A stretch of DNA of 64,000 bases. Source: Lysobacter concretionis Ko07 = DSM 16239. Its GTDB lineage: Bacteria > Pseudomonadota > Gammaproteobacteria > Xanthomonadales > Xanthomonadaceae. The DNA lies in assembly GCF_000768345.1 (NCBI RefSeq), contig NZ_AVPS01000003.1, forward strand, positions 248,001 through 312,000, in the 5' to 3' direction. The notes under the pieces are model-generated. The model did not search any database. It saw only the letters and a program-made list of their open reading frames with translations, and had not been told where the DNA came from. Below are positions 57,832 through 64,000 of this stretch, piece after piece (positions within the stretch are counted from its first letter, which is position 1; every line of letters starts with the position of its first letter). The position numbers were made by a program, and so were the translations under genes.

Positions 57832-58728
57832 ATGACGCCTCCCGTTTCCGAGCTGATCGACCTGCTCTCGCTGGAGCGCCTCGAAGACAACCTGTTCCGC
57901 GGCCAGAGCCGCGACATCGGCACCAAGTACGTGTTCGGCGGCCAGGTGCTCGGCCAGGCGCTGTCGGCGGCGCGGGCGACCCTCAAGAACCAGCGCGGCG
58001 CGCATTCGCTGCATGCCTACTTCCTGCGCGCGGGCGACATCAACGCGCCGATCGTCTACCAGATCGACCGCACCCGCGATGGCGGCAGTTTCTCGGTGCG
58101 CCGGGTCACCGCGATCCAGCACGGGCAGGTGATCTTCTTCATGGCCGCCTCGTTCCAGGACGCGGAACCGGGCGCGGAGCACCAGGTCACGATGCCGGTG
58201 GTGCCGATGCCGGAAGACATCGAGCCCTCGCCCGCGGTGCCGGAAAAGGTGCTGGCGACGCTGCCCGACAAGATCCAGCGCTGGCTGTCGCGCGAGGGGC
58301 CGTTCGAGTTCCGTCATGTCTACCCGCGCGACGAGCTCAACCCGCCCAAGCGTCCGCCCCAGCAGCAGGTCTGGTTCCGCCTCACCGAACGCGTCGGCGA
58401 CGCACCCGAGCTGCACCAGGCCCTGCTCGCCTACGCGTCCGACTTCCAGCTGCTGGGCACGGCGACCTTTCCGCACGGCATCAGCTACTACCAGCCCAAC
58501 GTGCAGATGGCCTCGCTCGACCACGCGCTGTGGTTCCATCGCCCGTTCCGCGCCGACGAGTGGCTGCTGTATTCCATCGACAGCCCCAGCGCGCAGAACT
58601 CGCGCGGCCTGGCCCGCGGCCAGATCTTCGATCGCAACGGCCGGCTGGTGGCCAGCACCGCCCAGGAAGGCCTGATCCGGGTCGTCCCCGACCCCGAAGC
58701 CGTCGCCCACGTGCCGGCCAAGGCGTGA
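57832..58728 (+). CDS. tesB: Acyl-CoA thioesterase II
   Basis: TesB is a cytoplasmic double hot-dog enzyme that hydrolyses medium- and long-chain acyl-CoA. The 298-residue protein shows FGGQVLGQALSAA and the Asp-Thr/Ser-Gln type active site elements in hot dog 2 (LLYASDFQLL-like ALLAYASDFQLLGTA; SLDHALWFHRPFRADEWLLY). The C-terminus has GLARGQIFDRNGRLVASTAQEGLIR, a strong TesB signature. It lies downstream of a perfect TATAAT box. The next gene begins 10 bp later. Confidence 0.95.
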   Translation: MTPPVSELIDLLSLERLEDNLFRGQSRDIGTKYVFGGQVLGQALSAARATLKNQRGAHSLHAYFLRAGDINAPIVYQIDRTRDGGSFSVRRVTAIQHGQVIFFMAASFQDAEPGAEHQVTMPVVPMPEDIEPSPAVPEKVLATLPDKIQRWLSREGPFEFRHVYPRDELNPPKRPPQQQVWFRLTERVGDAPELHQALLAYASDFQLLGTATFPHGISYYQPNVQMASLDHALWFHRPFRADEWLLYSIDSPSAQNSRGLARGQIFDRNGRLVASTAQEGLIRVVPDPEAVAHVPAKA

Positions 58729-58738
58729 TGGCAGCCTG

Positions 58739-59599
58739 ATGCGCAAGGTCTTCAGCAGCCGCCGGCTGGAAAACACCGAAGGCGTGGCGACATTGCTGCG
58801 CGAGGCCGGGATCGAGGTGCGCATCATCAACGGCCGTTCCTACAAGGGAAACCGTCGCGGCACCTTCAGCTACTCCGATCCCGCCGCACCGATGTCCGAG
58901 GTCTGGGTGGTGCGCTCTGACCAGCAACGCCAGGCGCGCGAACTGCTGCGCGAGGCCGGGCTGATCGACACCACCCGCCCCGGCGGCAGCTACACCTTCC
59001 GCAGCACCACCGAACTGGCCGAAGCCAAATCGCCGGCCCGCAAACGGATGCTGCGGATCAAGCTGGGGCTGCTTGGCGTGATCGGCGCGGTCGTCGTCGC
59101 CGGCGCCGTGCACACCCTGAACCAGCCGCCGCCCGTCCCCACGGAGCCGGCCGAGGCGGAATTGGCCGCGCCGCCATTCGACGGCTCGGTCGCCGCGACC
59201 CTGCCGGCGGTCGCCCGCGCCGCGTTCGCCAGCGAACTGGGCCAGGTCGACACCCCCTTCGCCTGCCTGGGCATCGATGGCGGCGATGCACCGCCCGCCA
59301 TGATCGCCGCGCTGTCGGAGCGCGTGCCCGGCTTGAAGCTGGTGCCCGCATCCGCCTGCGTCGAGATCGCCGACGAGGATCGCGGCAGTTACGAGCGCGC
59401 GTCCGGCCAGCCGGCAATGATCGTCGACGTGCGGGTATTCCGGCCGTCCGCACCGGACCACGCGACGGTCGAGATCAACGCCTACCACCACCGCGGCTGG
59501 GCCAGCTACAAGACCCTGGAGGTCGCCCGCCGCGACGGCCAATGGCAGGTCGTGCAGGTGCTCAAGCACGTCGAGAGCCGCGGATTGATGGGGTTCTAG
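58739..59599 (+). CDS. Single-pass membrane protein with DUF2007-like N-terminus
   Basis: This 286-residue protein begins MRKVFSSRRLENTEGVATLLREAGIEVRIING, a DUF2007-type putative signal-transducing fold (about 1-80). One membrane helix follows (about 107-125, LGLLGVIGAVVVAGAVHTL), then a periplasmic domain of about 155 residues containing two Cys. The topology is N-in, C-out. Xanthomonad relatives carry the vague label pathogenicity-like protein, and I would not infer virulence from that. It is 10 bp behind tesB, and its stop touches the terminator of the opposite gene. Confidence 0.75.
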   Translation: MRKVFSSRRLENTEGVATLLREAGIEVRIINGRSYKGNRRGTFSYSDPAAPMSEVWVVRSDQQRQARELLREAGLIDTTRPGGSYTFRSTTELAEAKSPARKRMLRIKLGLLGVIGAVVVAGAVHTLNQPPPVPTEPAEAELAAPPFDGSVAATLPAVARAAFASELGQVDTPFACLGIDGGDAPPAMIAALSERVPGLKLVPASACVEIADEDRGSYERASGQPAMIVDVRVFRPSAPDHATVEINAYHHRGWASYKTLEVARRDGQWQVVQVLKHVESRGLMGF

Positions 59600-59633
59600 A
59601 AAAAACCCGCGCCGTCGGGAGGACGGCGCGGGT
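59599..59633 (-). terminator. Intrinsic terminator of the EF-hand protein gene
   Basis: ACCCGCGCCGTC and GACGGCGCGGGT (12-bp perfect stem, 5-nt loop). On the minus strand a six-T run follows; on the plus strand there is no T-run. It is 60 bp after the EF-hand stop. Confidence 0.87.
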
Positions 59634-59692
59634 CGGATGGTTCTACTTTGCGTCTTGTCGCACGTGTTACCGCGTGTCAGTCAGATTCCGGT

Positions 59693-60418
59693 TCACCGCG
59701 GGTGCTGCGGGGCCAGGTCGGCGCGGACCAGATACCCGTCGCGGTCCTCATCCAGGAACGCGAACAGCTTCGCCTTCTGCGGCCAGCCGGCTTCGAACTC
59801 GGCCCGGCTCAAGCGGCCGTCCTGGTTGCTGTCGGCCTGCTGGAACTGCTGCTCGAACCGCTCCGCGCGCTTGGCCGCGAACTCCGCGCGGCGCTGCTCC
59901 CGCTCGGCCAGCAGTTCGCTGCGCACCAGATAACCGTCACGGTTGCGGTCGATCCGGGCGAACCGGGCCGCCAGTGGCGAGGACGCCGCTTCGAGCTTGC
60001 TGATGCGGCCATCGCTGTCGGTATCCAGCGCGATGAAGCGGGCGAACCCGCCGTGCTGCCCGTGGCGCTGGTGCCCCTTGTGATGGCGCCCAACGCGCAG
60101 GGCATGGCCGTGGCCGTGGCGGAATTCACCGCGCTCCAGCTTGCCGTCGCCATTGCGATCGAGCTGGTCGAACTTCTCCGCCAGGCGCGGGTGCGCGGCG
60201 GCTTCAGCGCGGTCGATCATGCCGTCGCCATTGGCATCGAGCATGAGCATCGGGCGCTCGCGGTGTCGCTCGGCACCCGCCATGTCGGTGGCGGTCTTGC
60301 CGGTAGCAGCCTTGCCGGTAGCCGCCTGGGGCGAGGCGAGGGCGGTGCCGGCCAGCAGCATCGCGGCGGCAAGGAAGGACATGCGGAGGGTGGAGGTACG
60401 GATAACGGAAGACTTCAT
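59693..60418 (-). CDS. Exported calcium-binding protein with six EF-hands
   Basis: This 241-residue secreted or periplasmic protein has a signal peptide (about 1-28, MSFLAAAMLLAGTALA) and a Thr/Ala-rich linker. Six DxDxDG-type loops follow: DANGDGMIDRAE, DRNGDGKLERGE, DTDSDGRISKLE, DRNRDGYLVRSE, DSNQDGRLSRAE and DEDRDGYLVRAD. Between the second and third lies a His-rich segment (HGHGHALRVGRHHKGHQRHGQHGG) that could bind transition metals. AGGAG stands seven bases before the ATG. It probably buffers or senses Ca2+ outside the cytoplasm; a signalling partner is not visible. Confidence 0.86.
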   Translation of the reverse strand: MKSSVIRTSTLRMSFLAAAMLLAGTALASPQAATGKAATGKTATDMAGAERHRERPMLMLDANGDGMIDRAEAAAHPRLAEKFDQLDRNGDGKLERGEFRHGHGHALRVGRHHKGHQRHGQHGGFARFIALDTDSDGRISKLEAASSPLAARFARIDRNRDGYLVRSELLAEREQRRAEFAAKRAERFEQQFQQADSNQDGRLSRAEFEAGWPQKAKLFAFLDEDRDGYLVRADLAPQHPR

Positions 60419-60593
60419 GCGGGATCTCCTGCACCGGCACCACGACGGCACCGTTGGAAGGGATCAACGTCCCCGCACGCGCGCCGTTGACACTTTGCCT
60501 CAACGGCAGGTGAACGACGCCCAGCACCGCGGGCGTCCCTGCGGCGCCCAAGCGTGACATCTGCCCTGCATCCGGCGGCGTTATGCTGACCGC

Positions 60594-61346
60594 ATGCGCG
60601 ACGATCCGCACCGGAACATCGATGATCTGCGGCTGTTCCACACCGCCGAGCACCCCTGCGGCTACTGGCCGCAGCGGGTCGCGCGCGACCTGGTGCTGGA
60701 CCCGCGCGATCCGCGTCTGGCGCAGTGGTACCCGCAAGCACTGCAGTGGGGGTTTCGCCGTTCCGGCAACATCGTCTACCGGCCGCATTGCCAGGGTTGC
60801 CGTGCCTGCGTCGCGGTGCGCATCCCGGTCGACCGGTTCCAGCCCGACCGCAGCCAGCGACGTTGCCTGCGGCGCAACGCGCACGTGACGATGCGGGTGC
60901 TGCCGGCCGAGCGCACCGACGAGCAGCTCTCGCTGTACCGGCGCTACCTCACCGCCCGCCACCGCGGCGGCGGCATGGACGACCACGGCGCCAGCGAGTT
61001 CGACCAGTTCCTGGCCGGGCAATGGAACGACGGCCGCTTCATCGAGCTGCGCGAGCCCGCTGCGCACGGCCCCGGACGGCTGCTCGTGGTCGCGGTGACG
61101 GATGTGGTCGACACCGCGCTGTCAGCCGTCTACACGTTCTTCGATCCCGACGAGGACAAACGCGGCCTGGGCACCCTGGCCGTGCTCAAGCAGCTGCAGT
61201 GGGCGCGCACCCAGGGCCACAGCCACCTGTATCTGGGCTACTGGATCGACGGCCATCGCAAGATGGACTACAAACGCCGGTTCCGCCCGCTGGAAGGTTT
61301 TGACGGTCGCAGCTGGCGCGATCTGGATATCGGAGACTCCGCATGA
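60594..61346 (+). CDS. bpt: Aspartate/glutamate leucyltransferase (Bpt, bacterial Ate1-like)
   Basis: Bpt transfers Leu from Leu-tRNA to N-terminal Asp or Glu of proteins, creating an N-degron for ClpS-ClpAP. The 250-residue protein has the N-terminal Cys-containing motif ATE_N ([30 protein letters not shown]). The C-terminal GNAT-like domain has [22 protein letters not shown] and [22 protein letters not shown]. Length is normal. The stop overlaps the next ATG. It connects functionally with the Clp proteases encoded in this window. Confidence 0.95.
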   Translation: MRDDPHRNIDDLRLFHTAEHPCGYWPQRVARDLVLDPRDPRLAQWYPQALQWGFRRSGNIVYRPHCQGCRACVAVRIPVDRFQPDRSQRRCLRRNAHVTMRVLPAERTDEQLSLYRRYLTARHRGGGMDDHGASEFDQFLAGQWNDGRFIELREPAAHGPGRLLVVAVTDVVDTALSAVYTFFDPDEDKRGLGTLAVLKQLQWARTQGHSHLYLGYWIDGHRKMDYKRRFRPLEGFDGRSWRDLDIGDSA

Positions 61347-62665
61347 CCCTGTCGCACCGCAACGCACCCTGCTTCCATGCCACCACTCCCTGCCCGACTG
61401 CCACCCCGCCGCCCACGAAAACCGCCCGCTGGCGACAACGCACCCGCGGCATTGCCGCACTGTTGCTGGGCATGGCGCTGGCCGGCTGCGTGCAGGTCAC
61501 CGTCCACGGCGATCCGCACGCACGAGCCCACCGTCCCGAACCAATGAGCAATTCCCCGACGCTGCGGGTGGCGACCTACAACGCCTCGCTGTACACCGAT
61601 GCCGCCGGCGGCCTGGTCCGGCAGCTGGAGGCCGACGAGAGCCACGCGCGAAAGATCGCCGCGGTGCTGCAACGCGTGCGCCCCGACATCGTGCTGTTGA
61701 ACGAATTCGACTACGACCCGGCCGGACGGGCCGCGACGCTGTTCCAGCAGAACTATCTGGACGTCGCCCAGCCCGGCGGCGGCGAGGCCCTGCATTACCC
61801 GTATCGCTACCTCGCGCCGGTCAACACCGGCGTGCAGAGCGGGCTGGACCTGGACCGCAACGGCCAGGCCGGGGGCGAAGGCCGCGACCGCGGCAACGAC
61901 GCCTGGGGCTACGGCCTGCATCCCGGCCAGTACGGCATGCTGGTGCTGTCGCAATACCCGATCGACGCCGCACAGGTGCGCACGTTCCAGCAACTGAAGT
62001 GGAACGCGATGCCGGGCGCGCGCGCGCCACGCGATCCGCAGACCGGCGCGGCGTGGTATCCGCCGGCGATCTGGTCGCAGTTGCGCCTGTCGTCCAAATC
62101 GCACTGGGACGTGCCGATCGATACGCCGCTGGGCATCGTGCACCTGCTGGCCGCGCACCCGACGCCACCGGTATTCGACGGTGCCGAAAACCGCAACGGC
62201 CTGCGCAACGCCGACGAGATCCGCCTGTGGGCGGAATACATCAGCCCCGGCAGCACGCCTTGGCTGTGCGACGACCGCGGCCGCTGTGGCGGCCTCGCGG
62301 GCGACGCGCGGTTCGTGATCGTCGGCGACTACAACGCCGACCCGGACGATGGCGACGGCGAACCCGGCGCGATCGCGCAGTTGCTGGACAACCCGCGGGT
62401 CAATGCCGGCTTCGTGCCACGCAGCCGGGGTGCCGCCGAGCGCGCCACCGGGCGCGGCATCCCACGCGCCGGCGATGTCGCCAGCCACACCGGCGATTTC
62501 GGCCCCAAGGGCGGCACTCTGCGCCTGGATTACGTATTGCCGTCAAACGACCTGGATGTCAGTGACGGCGGTGTGTTCTGGCCCGCTTCCGGCGAGCCTG
62601 ACAGTGATATCGCCGAGGCCAGCGACCACCACTTGGTGTGGCTGGATCTGACGCCGCGCCGGTAG
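61343..62665 (+). CDS. Endonuclease/exonuclease/phosphatase-fold lipoprotein
   Basis: This 440-residue envelope protein has a long positively charged N-region, then [14 protein letters not shown] with lipidated Cys49. The EEP domain has metal-binding Asn in VATYNASLY, Glu in [10 protein letters not shown], catalytic [15 protein letters not shown] and the terminal Asp-His in [10 protein letters not shown]. Relatives act as secreted nucleases or phosphodiesterases. Which applies here is unknown. Two inserts (about 165-185 and 295-320) are Gly/Asp-rich and might bind calcium. The ATG overlaps the bpt stop. Confidence 0.85.
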   Translation: MTLSHRNAPCFHATTPCPTATPPPTKTARWRQRTRGIAALLLGMALAGCVQVTVHGDPHARAHRPEPMSNSPTLRVATYNASLYTDAAGGLVRQLEADESHARKIAAVLQRVRPDIVLLNEFDYDPAGRAATLFQQNYLDVAQPGGGEALHYPYRYLAPVNTGVQSGLDLDRNGQAGGEGRDRGNDAWGYGLHPGQYGMLVLSQYPIDAAQVRTFQQLKWNAMPGARAPRDPQTGAAWYPPAIWSQLRLSSKSHWDVPIDTPLGIVHLLAAHPTPPVFDGAENRNGLRNADEIRLWAEYISPGSTPWLCDDRGRCGGLAGDARFVIVGDYNADPDDGDGEPGAIAQLLDNPRVNAGFVPRSRGAAERATGRGIPRAGDVASHTGDFGPKGGTLRLDYVLPSNDLDVSDGGVFWPASGEPDSDIAEASDHHLVWLDLTPRR

Positions 62666-62672
62666 CCCGCGG

Positions 62673-63035
62673 TCAACCGGCGCCCTTCCCCGCCTCTGGC
62701 GTGGCCGCCGGCACCGGTGCACGCGTTTTCCCCGCCACCGCAGGCACCAGTGACGACACCGCGATGCGCGGACCGAACCCGAAGGACTCCTCGATGCGGG
62801 CCGACACGACCATCCGCACCATGCTGCCGGGCACCATCAGCTCCAGCGAGATCGCTTCGCCCGTCGCGGTCCGGCCGTCGAGGTCCATCTTGAACATCGC
62901 CCCGCCGGTGTCGATGTTGCGGCACACCATGTGCTCGCCAGCCGGGCCCTGCTGGAGATAGGGCTTGATGGCCTCGCCCAGCGCTTCCAGCGCCTGCGGA
63001 AAGAAAAACACGGCGTAGCCGCTTTTATCGTCCAT
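62673..63035 (-). CDS. Conserved hypothetical protein
   Basis: This 120-residue soluble protein has a distinctive start MDDKSGYAVFFFPQALEALGEAIKPYL. A beta-rich middle follows (HMVCRNIDTGGAMFKMDLDG, ISLELMVPGSMVRMVVSAR), and the tail is Ala/Pro-rich and disordered. The beta segment loosely recalls a PilZ-like barrel, but the RxxxR and D/NxSxxG motifs are missing, so I do not assign that. It is 57 bp downstream of purT in the same direction and may be cotranscribed. Confidence 0.7.
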   Translation of the reverse strand: MDDKSGYAVFFFPQALEALGEAIKPYLQQGPAGEHMVCRNIDTGGAMFKMDLDGRTATGEAISLELMVPGSMVRMVVSARIEESFGFGPRIAVSSLVPAVAGKTRAPVPAATPEAGKGAG

Positions 63036-63092
63036 CGGTATACCCCTGTGGTGGATTGGCGGTGCGTTGTCTGGAGTGGGCGGGACAGCGGC

Positions 63093-64000
63093 TCAACGCA
63101 ATTCGACGTGCAATTGCGCCGCGGCGTTGCGGGCCTTCTCGCGGGCCTGCCCGATGTCGTCGCCCAGCGCGAGCGTCACCGCGACCCGGCGCTGGCCTTC
63201 CACCCGCGGTTTGCCGAACAGGCGCAACTGGGTGTCGGGCGCGGCCAATGCGGCGTCGACCCCGGAAAACACCGGCACGCCGTGCCCTTCGGCCAGTACC
63301 GCGCACGAGGCCGAGGCGCGCTGGGTACGGATGACCGGGATCGGCAGGCCGAGGATCGCGCGCGCATGCAGGGCAAACTCGCTCAGGTCCTGGCCGATCA
63401 GGGTGACCAGGCCGGTGTCGTGCGGCCGCGGCGAGACTTCGCTGAACCAGACTTCATCGCCCTTGACGAAGAACTCCATGCCGAACACGCCCCAGCCGCC
63501 GAGGTCGTCGCTGACCGCCTTCGCCATCGCCTGCGCGCGCTCCAGCGCAATCGCGGACATCGGCTGCGGCTGCCAGCTTTCACGGTAATCGCCGTCGCGC
63601 TGGGTGTGCCCGATCGGCGCGCAGAACGTGGTGCCGCCGGCATGACGCACGGTCAGCAGGGTGATCTCGTAATCGAAGTCGACGAAACCCTCGACGATCA
63701 CCCGTCCCGCGCCGGTGCGGCCGCCGGTCTGGGCGTAATCCCAGGCCGGGTCGATGTCGGCCGCACCGCGCACCAGCGACTGGCCCTTGCCCGAGGACGA
63801 CATCACCGGCTTGACCACGCAGGGGATGCCGATGTCGGCGACCGCGGCGCGATAGTCCGCCAAGGTATCGACGAAACGGTACGGCGAGGTCGGCACGCCC
63901 AGGGTTTCCGCGGCGAGGCGACGGATGCCTTCGCGATCCATCGTCAACTGGGCGGCGCGCGCGGTCGGGATCACCCGCGCCCTGCGGCCGGCATCGGCGA
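63093..64000 (-). CDS. purT: Phosphoribosylglycinamide formyltransferase 2 (PurT), 5' end outside the window
   Basis: PurT makes formyl-GAR from GAR, formate and ATP in purine synthesis. About 302 residues of an expected roughly 395 are present; the N-terminus runs off the right edge. The ATP-grasp motifs are [67 protein letters not shown] and [23 protein letters not shown]. The reading frame stays open to position 64000, so there is no sign of a broken gene. Confidence 0.95.
   Translation of the reverse strand, partial: ADAGRRARVIPTARAAQLTMDREGIRRLAAETLGVPTSPYRFVDTLADYRAAVADIGIPCVVKPVMSSSGKGQSLVRGAADIDPAWDYAQTGGRTGAGRVIVEGFVDFDYEITLLTVRHAGGTTFCAPIGHTQRDGDYRESWQPQPMSAIALERAQAMAKAVSDDLGGWGVFGMEFFVKGDEVWFSEVSPRPHDTGLVTLIGQDLSEFALHARAILGLPIPVIRTQRASASCAVLAEGHGVPVFSGVDAALAAPDTQLRLFGKPRVEGQRRVAVTLALGDDIGQAREKARNAAAQLHVELR

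Overview
The window is a high-GC, densely coding chromosomal segment of a gammaproteobacterium. It most likely comes from the Lysobacteraceae (Xanthomonadaceae; a Lysobacter, Luteimonas or Stenotrophomonas relative). The reasons are the KdkA, GT9 and DUF6165 lipopolysaccharide genes side by side, a homodimeric-type NAD isocitrate dehydrogenase, linked opgD and opgH, a phoB-phoR-ppk1-ppx block, and the gene orders dnaX-ybaB-recR and tig-clpP-clpX-lon-hupB-(tRNAs)-ppiD. I see no prophage, transposase, CRISPR array or plasmid function. The family assignment is an inference from gene content and would be settled by 16S or marker-gene comparison.

Layout. 0-4.6 kb: an Slp-type lipoprotein converges on the operon dnaX-ybaB-recR-hit. 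A tRNA-Ser(GGA) and the 4.5S SRP RNA diverge from it. 4.7-8 kb: envelope genes (metallo-beta-lactamase-fold hydrolase, kdkA, GT9 glycosyltransferase, DUF6165) and tRNA-Ser(CGA). 8-13.7 kb: PP2C phosphatase, dnaQ-rnhA-methyltransferase opposite gloB and a lytic transglycosylase (the E. coli mltD-gloB-yafS-rnhA-dnaQ neighbourhood), then fabI. 13.7-24 kb: the protein quality-control block tig-clpP-clpX-lon-hupB-ppiD with two tRNA clusters. One of these holds tRNA-Asp in three tandem 183-bp repeats. 24-30.4 kb: BI-1/YccA membrane protein, NhaC-type antiporter, isocitrate dehydrogenase, glutaredoxin plus AhpD-like protein, and BepA. 30.5-40 kb: a Pho box, then phoB, phoR, ppk1 and ppx, opposed by the periplasmic glucan genes opgD-opgH. 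40-46 kb: creB-creC-creD with a CreB-type tag in front of creD, then rlmJ, a cation-efflux protein and a GNAT protein. 46.7-64 kb: mfd, small lipoproteins, two pirins, rlmKL, an amidase, tesB, an EF-hand protein, bpt, a secreted nuclease-fold lipoprotein and truncated purT.

How the parts work together. Several regulons can be read directly from the DNA. lon and clpP each have a sigma-32-like promoter with the same 15-bp spacer. A Pho box precedes phoB, and the downstream polyphosphate genes overlap by ATGA junctions. A perfect TTCAC-N6-TTCAC tag precedes creD. Strong sigma-70 promoters drive hupB and the five-tRNA cluster.

The signals most worth following are: (1) an A8 run in dnaX followed by an immediate stop in the -1 frame, which predicts a short gamma-type clamp-loader subunit; (2) a pair of oppositely oriented 69-bp elements near 54 kb, each built 23-23-23 as arm, conserved loop, arm, which look like an undescribed REP/REPIN-like repeat; (3) the cre tag and heat-shock promoters; (4) the perfect tandem tRNA-Asp amplification.
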